Shown: positions 38,101-43,936 of the stretch, in pieces
Position numbering within the stretch: position 1 is the first letter of the stretch
Layout of the letters: each line of letters starts with the position of its first letter
From: Streptomyces sp. V1I1
Lineage (GTDB): Bacteria; Actinomycetota; Actinomycetes; Streptomycetales; Streptomycetaceae
DNA length: 64,000 nt
Direction of reading: 5' to 3'
Assembly (NCBI RefSeq): GCF_030817355.1
Contig: NZ_JAUSZH010000001.1
Location: forward strand, 4,956,001 to 5,020,000
The notes under the pieces: model-generated
Databases searched by the model: none
Seen by the model: only the letters and a program-made list of their open reading frames with translations
Told to the model about the DNA's origin: nothing
Position numbers and translations under genes: made by a program

Positions 38101-39394
38101 CGGCGCGGACACGGTCTGGACGCCGGACCACGGCCCGGGCTGCACGACGGAAGGCTGCTACGACACCGACGGCGACTACCTCTACAACCCCAACACCTCG
38201 TCGACGACCAAGCCACAGAAGCCCGCCCAGACGGTCACGATCACGACCGATGGAAAGGGCGTCACCTGGGTCGAGGGCATGCGCATGCCGACAGCCCAGG
38301 AACTCGCGGCCCGCTACCCGCTGGTGAAGTCGGAGGAAGAACGCCTCAAGCAGTGGGCGCAGGGCAAGTGCTACAACCCCGAGGACCAGGGCAGCAAGTT
38401 CTGCGTGGCCGCTGAGGGAATGGGCCTGGTCTCGTACGAGCAGTCCGCGTCCCAGAAGATCGTCACGGCGATCATCGTGGGCGTCGTGGCCCCGGACACG
38501 GAGGCATGGAAGGGCTGCTTCGGCGGAGAGCTGTCCTCCTGCGGGGCGGCCGCCCTGGACCTGCCCATAGCCAAGCTCGCGAAGGGCCTGAAGGTTACCT
38601 ACAAGGTGATCGACAAGGTCGACGACGTCTGCGAACTGAACAGCTTTGTCCCCGGAACGCTCGTGCTGATGGCAGACGGCACGGCCAAGCCCATTGAGGA
38701 CATCAAGACCGGTGACAAGGTTCTGGCCACCGATCCCGAAACCGGCCAAACGCGGAGCAAGGAGGTTTCGGCGATCCGCGGGGACACAGGGAACAAGAAC
38801 CTCGTCCGCGTAAAGGTCGACACCGACGGGCAGACCGGTGGCAAGACCGCCGAGATCACGACAACCGCAGGGCACCCTTTCTGGGTTCCGGAACTCAACG
38901 AATGGCTTGCAGCAACGGACCTGATCGCCGGTCAGCACCTGCTGGCCGGACCTGGTCGGCAGGTAACGATCCTCGCGGTCGCGCGTCGGTCAGCGCCGGC
39001 CACCGTACACAACTTCACCGTCGACGAGTTCCACACGTACTACGTGCTCGCTGGAACCACCCCGGTCCTTGTCCATAACGCGGGGGGTCCGATGGATCCG
39101 CTGAGTTTCGGAAGTAGGTACACGGGCCGCCTGGACCGGATCAATATCGGCGGTACAGCAGACTTCGAGGTCCACGTCTACCATCGGGGCAAGGAAATCG
39201 GGATCTTCGGTAGTAACGGCTGGTTCCCCAAGCATGGGAAGAGTGCCGACGTCCACGTTCCGCAGGATGTCTACAACAATCTAAAGGGTCTGGCAGTGGG
39301 AGAGATGCGCGCTTCGGGCCGATTGGGTCCCAAGGGTACGCAGAACGTCAAGGGCGACAGCTGGAAGCTCCCGCGGATTACGGGTGGTTGCTGA
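32120..39394 (+). CDS. Secreted Rhs/YD-repeat polymorphic toxin with Hint domain and C-terminal tip
   Basis: 2424 residues. A signal peptide (about 1-33, ending LTLPAQAIA) follows GTG 32120, with GGGGGG eight bases upstream. The N-terminal shell region includes FTWSYPITVPPAPAGPAPKI and GWDYDPGHI (about 310-380). YD repeats run from about 1045 to 1860 (YDPLGRIRKV, YDVFGRLVKG, YDARGNRTKV). The Rhs-associated core is at 1923-1985 (GIDDASGLTHIGAREYD, GRFVSADPV). A pretoxin Hint domain follows (about 2171-2320, FVPGTLVLMADG to TPVLVHN, N2320 at its end). The last 104 residues (2321-2424) are a basic tip domain with EVHVYHRGKEIGIFG, WFPKHGKSADVHVP and EMRASGRLGPKGT. By analogy with Rhs toxins the tip is the effector, released by Hint. 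Its activity is not recognised. A coupled immunity candidate follows. Confidence 0.9.
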   Translation: MPALPSVRRRLRALSVPAAAVLLALTLPAQAIALPPDPASDEVPREELVLEALPKGQFVPEKSGNAGLARIGAEAPVTQSEAPAGTTTPPKADTGNVEFSAPVQPAAFTTGTASATPVALEPAEDLPVKLGQATGAEAPTGTWQVSITDRADPLAKGVDGALLTVTAPASGSVPVSVQLDYRAYQNLYGADWSSRLRFVQFPECYLTTPAVEECRTYQELETVNDSKAKSITATVDTAADGTVTPAAAPQLGATPSGVMQAAYVRPAPKSAATSAATGGDRAVVGAIDSGAGEGGSFKATPLISNGQWAAGSSSGAFTWSYPITVPPAPAGPAPKIALGYNSQSVDGRTATSSPQASWIGEGWDYDPGHIQRRYRTCKDDTKAVDGETPNNTAKKDETSDLCWVSHNAVMSLGGKTVELVRESPTSDIYRPQDDDGTRVQLKTGAGNGDNDGEYWEVTTADGTKYFYGLNKIGGGHADTGSVFTVPVFGNHPDEPCHAATFAASRCNNDTTKQQAWHWGLDKVVDVHGNAMVVNWHQSTNYYAVSKKTETPEKYVRGGLPDSIEYGLRDDNLGGTPTASVNFYLSQRCLESATVCASENFDKTDDPAAYRPWWDSPGSLNCKSSSKLCPAFPSFWNRMRLGKIETFAHRPGTTGLQKVDTFVLNHSFPRDWYDTSPGLWLNSITRYGFAPGATSGTRMTESGVSFEKYVVGPNDPLKHLKDQQLPNLVPRDGSDDRPGFKRPRIGTVSTEHGGDIEVIYRGGCKVQPSVAPENNHGTCYPVRWSPDGEEKLPKLAWFNKYVADTVIETDRITGVSARVVTKYKYADAAWGKSDDEFTKPDLRTYSDWRGYQTVTTVKGNETKSAKSTDPETQSYAVSRYFRGAGGAVKDSTGKVTLAADDQDQYAGMVAETISYNGAGGRILSRTLSRPWSEQTASRARDGGVGPLLAHRTGVQQTDAIQTVGTSWQAVRTETEFDSNYGLPVQTQTAVVKPNGTGETLSDYSCTKTEYAHNTSANLVGLVKAVRTTATSCADYASADPGTQLVSATRTSYDGLSYGVTPVKGLATSVADINAEGTSHTVVTSMQYDPLGRIRKVTKPLLGTTETQYIPGDVGGPVTSIKTINPKGHSNTTVFDPGRGLPLTVTDANGRTARNEYDVFGRLVKGWSPARSSGIQTPDVQISYQMADASSTVTKPSAVTVQTIKDDGTHATQVTIYDGLMRPVQTQSQAHGPGRIVTDTRYNDHGLAWEQTSGYLAKGEPVTSLFKRQSDTLVPSLTRTFFDGLERQVRVATYHGTTFLHNDSTTYGDTTTYVRPAGVSDPATKTFNDALGRVTKVLHYTNTNSTLSRATTYEYDARGNRTKVTDPAGNVWSSSYDARRRVVSSTDPDTGTATTDYDAADRVTSVTDSKGTLFSSYDELSRLTAVREGSATAPPVKEFRYDTLPGALGLPVSSTRHDASGDYVNRVTGYDIGYRPTGRETVIPANTMTTGVSGTYAYAYTYTPTGKPLTTTLPAKGGLAAEKVVTRYNEDGLPESTSGDTWYTADVTYSAYGEPMRTVSGPQPYRVWTTNFLHNNTGQLQRTVVDRETAKTRVSDTRYSYDYAGKITSIGHKMSDPTTGAATNDNQCFTYDAMGELVHAWTTNLPSSAGGAACQSPGGWSWGYRSDGLATRGPVADAPDNVTDATAPDTALTDSLKGAAPLAGTVSGGTTGYWDSYTFDVIGNRTGLVIHNPADPTKDVTRTYGYGTTVPGGTAPATEIQPHTLADVTSTPSGSGSVYTYDSVGNTTVRDLPDTTQQLTWTQERKLATITDDGVTTKYVYDAEGNRLLENTPSGSVLYLGETELTTAAGTITRATRAYSQAGAPTVLRSTTNGATTGHKLDVLVSDHLGTATTVIGMAANQPVSRRAFKPYGEIRGTKTSWPNKRTYLGVGIDDASGLTHIGAREYDQTAGRFVSADPVIDFTDPLQMNGYAYSNNSPISASDPSGLFCDGCGAGGADTVWTPDHGPGCTTEGCYDTDGDYLYNPNTSSTTKPQKPAQTVTITTDGKGVTWVEGMRMPTAQELAARYPLVKSEEERLKQWAQGKCYNPEDQGSKFCVAAEGMGLVSYEQSASQKIVTAIIVGVVAPDTEAWKGCFGGELSSCGAAALDLPIAKLAKGLKVTYKVIDKVDDVCELNSFVPGTLVLMADGTAKPIEDIKTGDKVLATDPETGQTRSKEVSAIRGDTGNKNLVRVKVDTDGQTGGKTAEITTTAGHPFWVPELNEWLAATDLIAGQHLLAGPGRQVTILAVARRSAPATVHNFTVDEFHTYYVLAGTTPVLVHNAGGPMDPLSFGSRYTGRLDRINIGGTADFEVHVYHRGKEIGIFGSNGWFPKHGKSADVHVPQDVYNNLKGLAVGEMRASGRLGPKGTQNVKGDSWKLPRITGGC

Positions 39395-39864
39395 TGAAGT
39401 TTGTGAGAGTGGCTCCCCTGGAAGACCAGTACGGCTACTCCCTCGATCCGCAGGCGTACCTCGGCGAACTGCCGGGACTCAAGGGCGCGCTTCCCTCCGG
39501 GGCGTATGCGTTCGCCTCGCACGCAGGGCACTACGACTTCGGTAGCACGCGCTGTGTGAAGGATCTGACCATGGCCGAAGCTTCACTGGTCGATGAGGGA
39601 GAAGAGCTCTCCCTCACCATCCGCCTTAACCCCAATGACTGGAAACACGAGTCGGGGCTGAGGATTCGCTACACCGATGTCCGCGACGTTCGTGTGGCCG
39701 TCGACGAAGGGGATGGGACGATCCCCCGGCTCGGAAGTCTGCTGCTGGACGAGCTCCTTCCGCACCCCGACGGATTCACCCACGAAATTGCGTTCACGAG
39801 CGGCTCCCTCTTCGTTGTCGCCGCAGATCTGGTGGCGACATGGGAAGAGGGAGATCCTTCGTAG
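39394..39864 (+). CDS. Candidate immunity protein for the Rhs tip
   Basis: 156 residues, no family recognised. The ATG shares its A with the Rhs stop (TGATG at 39392-39396), so translation is tightly coupled. The protein has no signal peptide or membrane helix and is cytoplasmic. It is clearly acidic, with many Asp/Glu (DEGEEL, DEGDG, final WEEGDPS), whereas the Rhs tip is basic, as expected of a binding pair. Predicted mostly beta (SLTIRLNPNDW, GLRIRYTDVRDVRVAV, GSLFVVAADLVA). By hand count about 58% GC in one 60-base line, lower than the surrounding core genes. The function is inferred only from position, size and charge. Confidence 0.72.
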   Translation: MKFVRVAPLEDQYGYSLDPQAYLGELPGLKGALPSGAYAFASHAGHYDFGSTRCVKDLTMAEASLVDEGEELSLTIRLNPNDWKHESGLRIRYTDVRDVRVAVDEGDGTIPRLGSLLLDELLPHPDGFTHEIAFTSGSLFVVAADLVATWEEGDPS

Positions 39865-39889
39865 AAGGACACGAACGACGCGTCGTCCT

Positions 39890-41239
39890 TCAGCGCACCG
39901 CGATGAAGGACGACGCGTCGCGCGGCGGGCGTTCCTTCGCCGGCGCGGCCGCATGCCCCACCGCCACCGCGCCCATCGGGTCCCAGTCTTCCGGCAGGCC
40001 CAGCACGTCCCGTACCACCTCGCGGCAGAACATCGTCGAGGACACCCACGCCGACCCGAGCCGCTCGCCCGCCAGCGCCACCAGGAAGTTCTGCACGCCC
40101 GCGCCCGCCGCGACCACGAACATCTCGCGTTCGGCGGTGTCCCGGCGCGGATCCCCGTAGTGGTGCGACCCGTCCATCACCAGGCAGGGGACCACCAAGT
40201 ACGGCGTCTTGCGCAGGACATCGCCCCGCTTCACCCGCTTCGCGATGGACTCCTCCGACTTGCCGTCGCGTCGCAGATCCGCGATCCACGCATCCCGCAT
40301 CGCGTCCAGCAACTCGGCGCGGGACGACGCGGATTCGAGCAGTACGAAGCGCCACGGCGTCGTGTGATGCGGCGCCGGAGCAGTCACGGCAGCCGCGACC
40401 GCCCGCCGCACCGCGCCGCCGTCCACCGGCTCGTCGGTGAACTCCCGCACCGTACGGCGCTGGGTCACCGCCTCCCGTACCGCCTCCGACGTACCGAGGC
40501 GGAACATGTCGTCCGCGGCGGTGCGGACCATCGCGCGGGCGCTGTCGCCCTCCTCGACCAGATGCGGCAGACCGCGCACCACCGCGACCGGCAGCCCATC
40601 GGCCTTGCCCTTCACCAGGTCACCGGCGGCGGCCAGTTCGTCCGCGGTGGCGACGACGGTCGCGCTCAGCGGATTGCCGTGCGCATCAGACCCGCCCCGC
40701 AGATCGTCGAGGACCCGCACTCCGGCCGCGCCGATCGCGACATCTGTCAGGCCGTTGCGCCAGGGCCGCCCGAAGGTGTCCGTGACGATCACGCCGACGT
40801 CGACGCCCAGCGCCGCCCGCAGCCCCTCGCGGATCGCGCGCGCCGAGGCATCAGGATCGGCAGGCAGCAACAGCACAGTCCCGGCAGGGGTGTTGGAGGC
40901 GTCGACGCCGGCCGCGGCCATCACCAGGCCCTGCCGGTTCTCGACGATACGAAGGTGCCCGCGCCGCGCCACCACGCGTACCGTCTCCGCGTCTATCGCC
41001 GCCTCACGGTCCGCCGCCTCGACGATCCTCCCTTCGGCCTTGCTCACGATCTTCGAGGTGACGAGCAGGACGTCGCCGTCCGCGAGCCCGGGCGAGGTGG
41101 CGGTGATCAGCTTCGCGAGGTCGTCGCCCGGCCGGACCTCGCCAAGACCGGGCAGCGCCCAGACGCGGTACGAGGGCGAGGGCGAGGACGCGGGAGAGGG
41201 CGAGGGCGAGGGAGAGGACGCGGGAGAGGACGAGCTCAC
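39890..41239 (-). CDS. fbiB: F420 biosynthesis protein FbiB (gamma-glutamyl ligase plus nitroreductase-fold domain)
   Basis: Completes coenzyme F420 by adding the gamma-linked glutamate tail. In actinobacteria the C-terminal FMN domain also reduces dehydro-F420-0. The 449-residue protein starts at GTG overlapping the fbiA stop by four bases (GTGA). Residues 1-23 are a Ser/Pro repeat encoded by simple-sequence DNA. The ligase domain (about 25-240) has [14 protein letters not shown] and [21 protein letters not shown]. The nitroreductase-like domain (about 255-449) has [13 protein letters not shown] and [10 protein letters not shown]. Operon fbiA-fbiB. It is convergent with the immunity candidate, so the accessory region ends here. 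Confidence 0.94.
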   Translation of the reverse strand: MSSSSPASSPSPSPSPASSPSPSYRVWALPGLGEVRPGDDLAKLITATSPGLADGDVLLVTSKIVSKAEGRIVEAADREAAIDAETVRVVARRGHLRIVENRQGLVMAAAGVDASNTPAGTVLLLPADPDASARAIREGLRAALGVDVGVIVTDTFGRPWRNGLTDVAIGAAGVRVLDDLRGGSDAHGNPLSATVVATADELAAAGDLVKGKADGLPVAVVRGLPHLVEEGDSARAMVRTAADDMFRLGTSEAVREAVTQRRTVREFTDEPVDGGAVRRAVAAAVTAPAPHHTTPWRFVLLESASSRAELLDAMRDAWIADLRRDGKSEESIAKRVKRGDVLRKTPYLVVPCLVMDGSHHYGDPRRDTAEREMFVVAAGAGVQNFLVALAGERLGSAWVSSTMFCREVVRDVLGLPEDWDPMGAVAVGHAAAPAKERPPRDASSFIAVR

Positions 41240-42192
41240 GCCCGTACCTCCTCGGCCAGCTCCAGCGCCTGCCGCGCCATCTCCGCCGTCGCGTCCACGT
41301 CCGTCATCAGCAGCGGCACCGCCCGGCAGCGGATCCCCGCCCCTTCGACCTCCGCCACCGCGCCCGCGTCCACCGTGTCGACCAGCCAGCCGTCCAGCAG
41401 CCCGGAGCCGTAGTGCTGGGCGACGGCCGCGGCGGTCGCCTCCACGCCCACCGCCGCCAGCACCTTGTCGGCCATCCCGCGCACCGGCGCGTCCCCGACG
41501 ATGGGGGACAGGCCCACCACCGGGACGCCCGCCTCGGCGATGGCCTCGCGGATCCCCGGCACGGCCAGGATCGTGCCGACGCTGACGACGGGGTTGGACG
41601 GCGGGAAGATGATCACGTCCGCGGAGGCGATCGCCTCCAGCGCCCCCGGCGCGGGCTTCGCCTGGTCCGCGCCGACCGGCACGACGGCCTCCGCGGCCAC
41701 GGACGCCCGCAGCTTCACCCAGTACTCCTGGAAGTGGATGACCTTCCGCTCGCCCTCGACCTCGACGGCGACATGCGTCTCCACGCGGTCGTCGGACATC
41801 GGCAGCAGCCGCACGCCCGGGTTCCAGCGCGCGCAGAGCGCTTCGGTGACTGCGCTGAGCGGATAGCCCGCGGCGAGCATCTGCGTACGGACGATGTGCG
41901 TCGCGAAGTCGCGGTCACCGAGGCCGAACCACTCGGGCCCCACGCCGTAGGCCGCGAGCTCTTCCTTGACCCGGAAGCTCTCGTCCGTACGCCCCCAGCC
42001 CTGCTCCTCATTGATGCCACCGCCGAGGGTGTACATCACGGTGTCGAGGTCGGGACAGACCTTCAGCCCGAACAGATGGATGTCGTCACCGGTGTTGCCG
42101 ATCACCGTGACGTCCGCTTCGGGCGCGGCCTTCTTGAGACCGCGGAGGAAACGGGCGCCGCCGATACCGCCGGCCAGAACCACAATGCGCAT
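41236..42192 (-). CDS. fbiA: 2-phospho-L-lactate transferase (CofD/FbiA)
   Basis: Transfers the phospholactyl or phosphoenolpyruvyl moiety from its guanosine-diphospho carrier to the deazaflavin Fo to make F420-0 or dehydro-F420-0. The 318-residue protein begins [19 protein letters not shown], the nucleotide-binding start of the CofD fold. It continues with [29 protein letters not shown] and [14 protein letters not shown]. The ATG at 42192 has no ribosome site and may be leaderless (CAGACT seven bases upstream, a weak -10). It is translationally coupled to fbiB. Adjacency to whiB is, from memory, conserved in mycobacteria. Confidence 0.94.
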   Translation of the reverse strand: MRIVVLAGGIGGARFLRGLKKAAPEADVTVIGNTGDDIHLFGLKVCPDLDTVMYTLGGGINEEQGWGRTDESFRVKEELAAYGVGPEWFGLGDRDFATHIVRTQMLAAGYPLSAVTEALCARWNPGVRLLPMSDDRVETHVAVEVEGERKVIHFQEYWVKLRASVAAEAVVPVGADQAKPAPGALEAIASADVIIFPPSNPVVSVGTILAVPGIREAIAEAGVPVVGLSPIVGDAPVRGMADKVLAAVGVEATAAAVAQHYGSGLLDGWLVDTVDAGAVAEVEGAGIRCRAVPLLMTDVDATAEMARQALELAEEVRA

Positions 42193-42205
42193 GAACAGCA
42201 GTCTG

Positions 42206-42706
42206 TCAGGCGGGCACGACGTCGCGTTCGGCCGGGGAGCACTGGGCATGATGCATCGGCATCTCGGTCAGACCCGGGTAGTAGATGTGCAGGCTGACGG
42301 CCGGTTCGAGCGAATCATTGACGACTTCGTGCACATAGCCGGGCGCGAACACCCGCTGCGCGCCCGCGGCGAGAGGCCGGGAGGCCTGCTCGCTGCGCTC
42401 GGTGAGTTCGCCGTCGAGGACGGTCAGGACGCCTGACGACAGTCCGTGGTCGTGCAGCCCGCTGCCCTGCCCGGGGACCCACGACAGCAGCCACACCTCG
42501 TAGCCCGGTCCGGTGCGCAGCCGGTGGTACCAGCGGGAGGTGGTGTCGTACTGGACGAGGTGGGCCCACTGCGCGCGGTCGGCGGCGATGGAGCGGGCCA
42601 GCCCGACGAAGTCGGCGACGGTGGCCGGGTGCTCGCGGGCGGGCTGGAGCAGGTGCTGTACGGCGAGGATGTCGCCGGCGATCTGGAGGTCGCTGTCGCT
42701 GTTCAT
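42206..42706 (-). CDS. Cysteine dioxygenase-family cupin
   Basis: 166 residues. Cupin motif 1 reads SGLHDHGLSSGVLTVLDGEL and motif 2 APGYVHEVVND, giving the three-histidine iron site of type I cysteine dioxygenases. WYHRLRTGPGYEVWLLSWVPGQ precedes motif 1. The protein should oxidise cysteine to cysteine sulfinate, controlling the thiol pool. It ends 13 bases before fbiA and runs in the same direction, so it could be cotranscribed with fbiAB. No biochemical link to F420 is evident. Confidence 0.86.
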   Translation of the reverse strand: MNSDSDLQIAGDILAVQHLLQPAREHPATVADFVGLARSIAADRAQWAHLVQYDTTSRWYHRLRTGPGYEVWLLSWVPGQGSGLHDHGLSSGVLTVLDGELTERSEQASRPLAAGAQRVFAPGYVHEVVNDSLEPAVSLHIYYPGLTEMPMHHAQCSPAERDVVPA

Positions 42707-43398
42707 GGGTGCGGTGGTTCCTCGGCAGAGAACGTGAGTTGCAGTGCTGGGGGTCCCCCCGGACGGAGTCTGGGGGAGTGTCGCAGGACATGCGGTGCAA
42801 GCGGTGCATGGGGGCTGAGCTGCATGCGGTGAGTGGCTGGAGCGCTACGGCGCAATCAACAGCTGGAACAGCAACAGCGCGCCTGGACAGCGCTGCGGAA
42901 CCCACGGAGTGGGGTCGCGATGTGCGCTGAGGTCGCTGGCATGCAATCAAAGGTGACGGCTGGGGTCCTTACTGTCAACTCAATGACCGATTTGGCGGTA
43001 ATGTTTCACCTCATCCGGTTACTGGGTGCGGAGAAAGGTTTGTGCAGCCGTGACCGCGGAGACATGGCGCAGCAACCGTGCTCGTAAACGCCGTTGCGGC
43101 CCCGTGATCGGACTGTGATCCGGATCGCTTAAATGGCTCGATCGCAACAAGATCGAACCCTGCGGCGTCTTCTCCTTGCGAGAGGAGGGTGCGGGGCAGG
43201 CCTCTGGCATGTGTCAGGTTTTTGGTGATTTGAACACTTTCCGCATAGCTTTGGTTCCGCAGAGTGAATACCGGGCCCAATAGCAGATCTCAGCTTGACT
43301 GGCCCGGAGCCGCACACTTGTAATTTCACTCGTGTCGTTCGGCCGAAAATCGACAACGGCAACATCACGGGGACGCAAAGACAGATCGAGGGGCGCAC
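42707..43398. other. Long intergenic region upstream of whiB
   Basis: 692 bases without a supported gene. Small open frames are present, but none has a ribosome site, family resemblance or consistent codon bias. The left part carries an inverted-repeat element at 42747-42778. The right half is less GC-rich and is presumably the complex whiB promoter region, in keeping with a developmentally regulated gene. I could not place a promoter or regulator site with confidence. Confidence 0.6.
42747..42778. repeat. Intergenic palindromic element (CTGGGGG type)
   Basis: A 32-bp segment with CTGGGGG at both ends around CCCCCC can fold as a hairpin. From memory, the same arrangement recurs in Streptomyces intergenic regions. 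Confidence 0.55.
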
Positions 43399-43662
43399 AT
43401 GACCGAGCTGTTCGAACAACTGCTGGTCGAGGACGCGGACGAGGAACTCGGCTGGCAGGAGCGCGCGTTGTGCGCCCAGACCGATCCCGAGTCCTTCTTC
43501 CCCGAGAAGGGCGGTTCCACCCGCGAGGCCAAGAAGGTCTGCCTCGCCTGCGAAGTCCGCTCCGAATGCCTTGAGTACGCCCTCGCCAACGACGAGCGAT
43601 TCGGCATCTGGGGCGGCCTGTCCGAACGCGAACGCCGTCGGCTGAAGAAGGCCGCCGTCTGA
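43399..43662 (+). CDS. whiB: WhiB sporulation regulator
   Basis: 87 residues, a complete Wbl protein. Four iron-sulfur cysteines are present: C25 (ERALC), C48 and C51 (VCLAC), C57 (SEC). The turn motif GIWGG and the basic C-terminus (SERERRRLKKAAV) that contacts DNA and sigma factor follow. The sequence agrees closely with my recollection of Streptomyces WhiB, which acts with WhiA to start sporulation septation in aerial hyphae. The N-terminus MTELFEQLLVEDADEELGW is typical. The long upstream region and conserved linkage to fbiAB support the assignment. A strong hairpin follows at 43811. Confidence 0.95.
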   Translation: MTELFEQLLVEDADEELGWQERALCAQTDPESFFPEKGGSTREAKKVCLACEVRSECLEYALANDERFGIWGGLSERERRRLKKAAV

Positions 43663-43664
43663 AA

Positions 43665-43785
43665 TCCGCACCGATATCCGAAGCCCGATCCAAAGTCCGA
43701 TCCGGGGGCCCGATGCCGGGCCCGATCCGAAGCCCGACCGGTAACCGAAGCCCGACCCGAGGCCCCACCCCGGGCCCGACGAAAC
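43665..43785. repeat. Short degenerate repeats downstream of whiB
   Basis: The 3' flank of whiB contains many copies of variants of CCGAAGCCCGA and CCGATCC, spaced irregularly, about eight in 120 bases. They are not coding. Possibly slippage-derived, or a transcript 3' structure. Confidence 0.6.
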
Positions 43786-43810
43786 ACCACAAGCAGGTAC
43801 GTAACCCTCG

Positions 43811-43845
43811 GTCCGCCGACTGCATCCTGACCGCAGTCGGCGGAC
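43811..43845 (+). terminator. whiB terminator
   Basis: A perfect 13-bp stem (GTCCGCCGACTGC at 43811-43823 with 43833-43845) and a 9-nt loop. Confidence 0.85.
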
Positions 43846-43936
43846 CGTTCGTGTACCAGCCGTTAGTGTGGGGCCCCGTCCGAGACGCTCCAACGCCCCT
43901 ACGGGGCGACCCCCCGGCCGGAGGGCCCGTACCTCA

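Noticed and set aside
39085..39394. Assigning the Rhs tip to a named nuclease or deaminase toxin family.
   Set aside because: Some motifs feel familiar, but I could not match them to a specific family with certainty. Naming one would be a guess.
28061..39889. A mobile element carrying the Rhs island.
   Set aside because: No transposase, integrase, tRNA or flanking direct repeat could be seen at either boundary, so only an accessory island is claimed.
43020..43398. BldD- or WhiA-type operator in front of whiB.
   Set aside because: Candidate strings such as TCACTCGTGTC differ from the palindromic consensus I remember at key positions, so I do not report a site.
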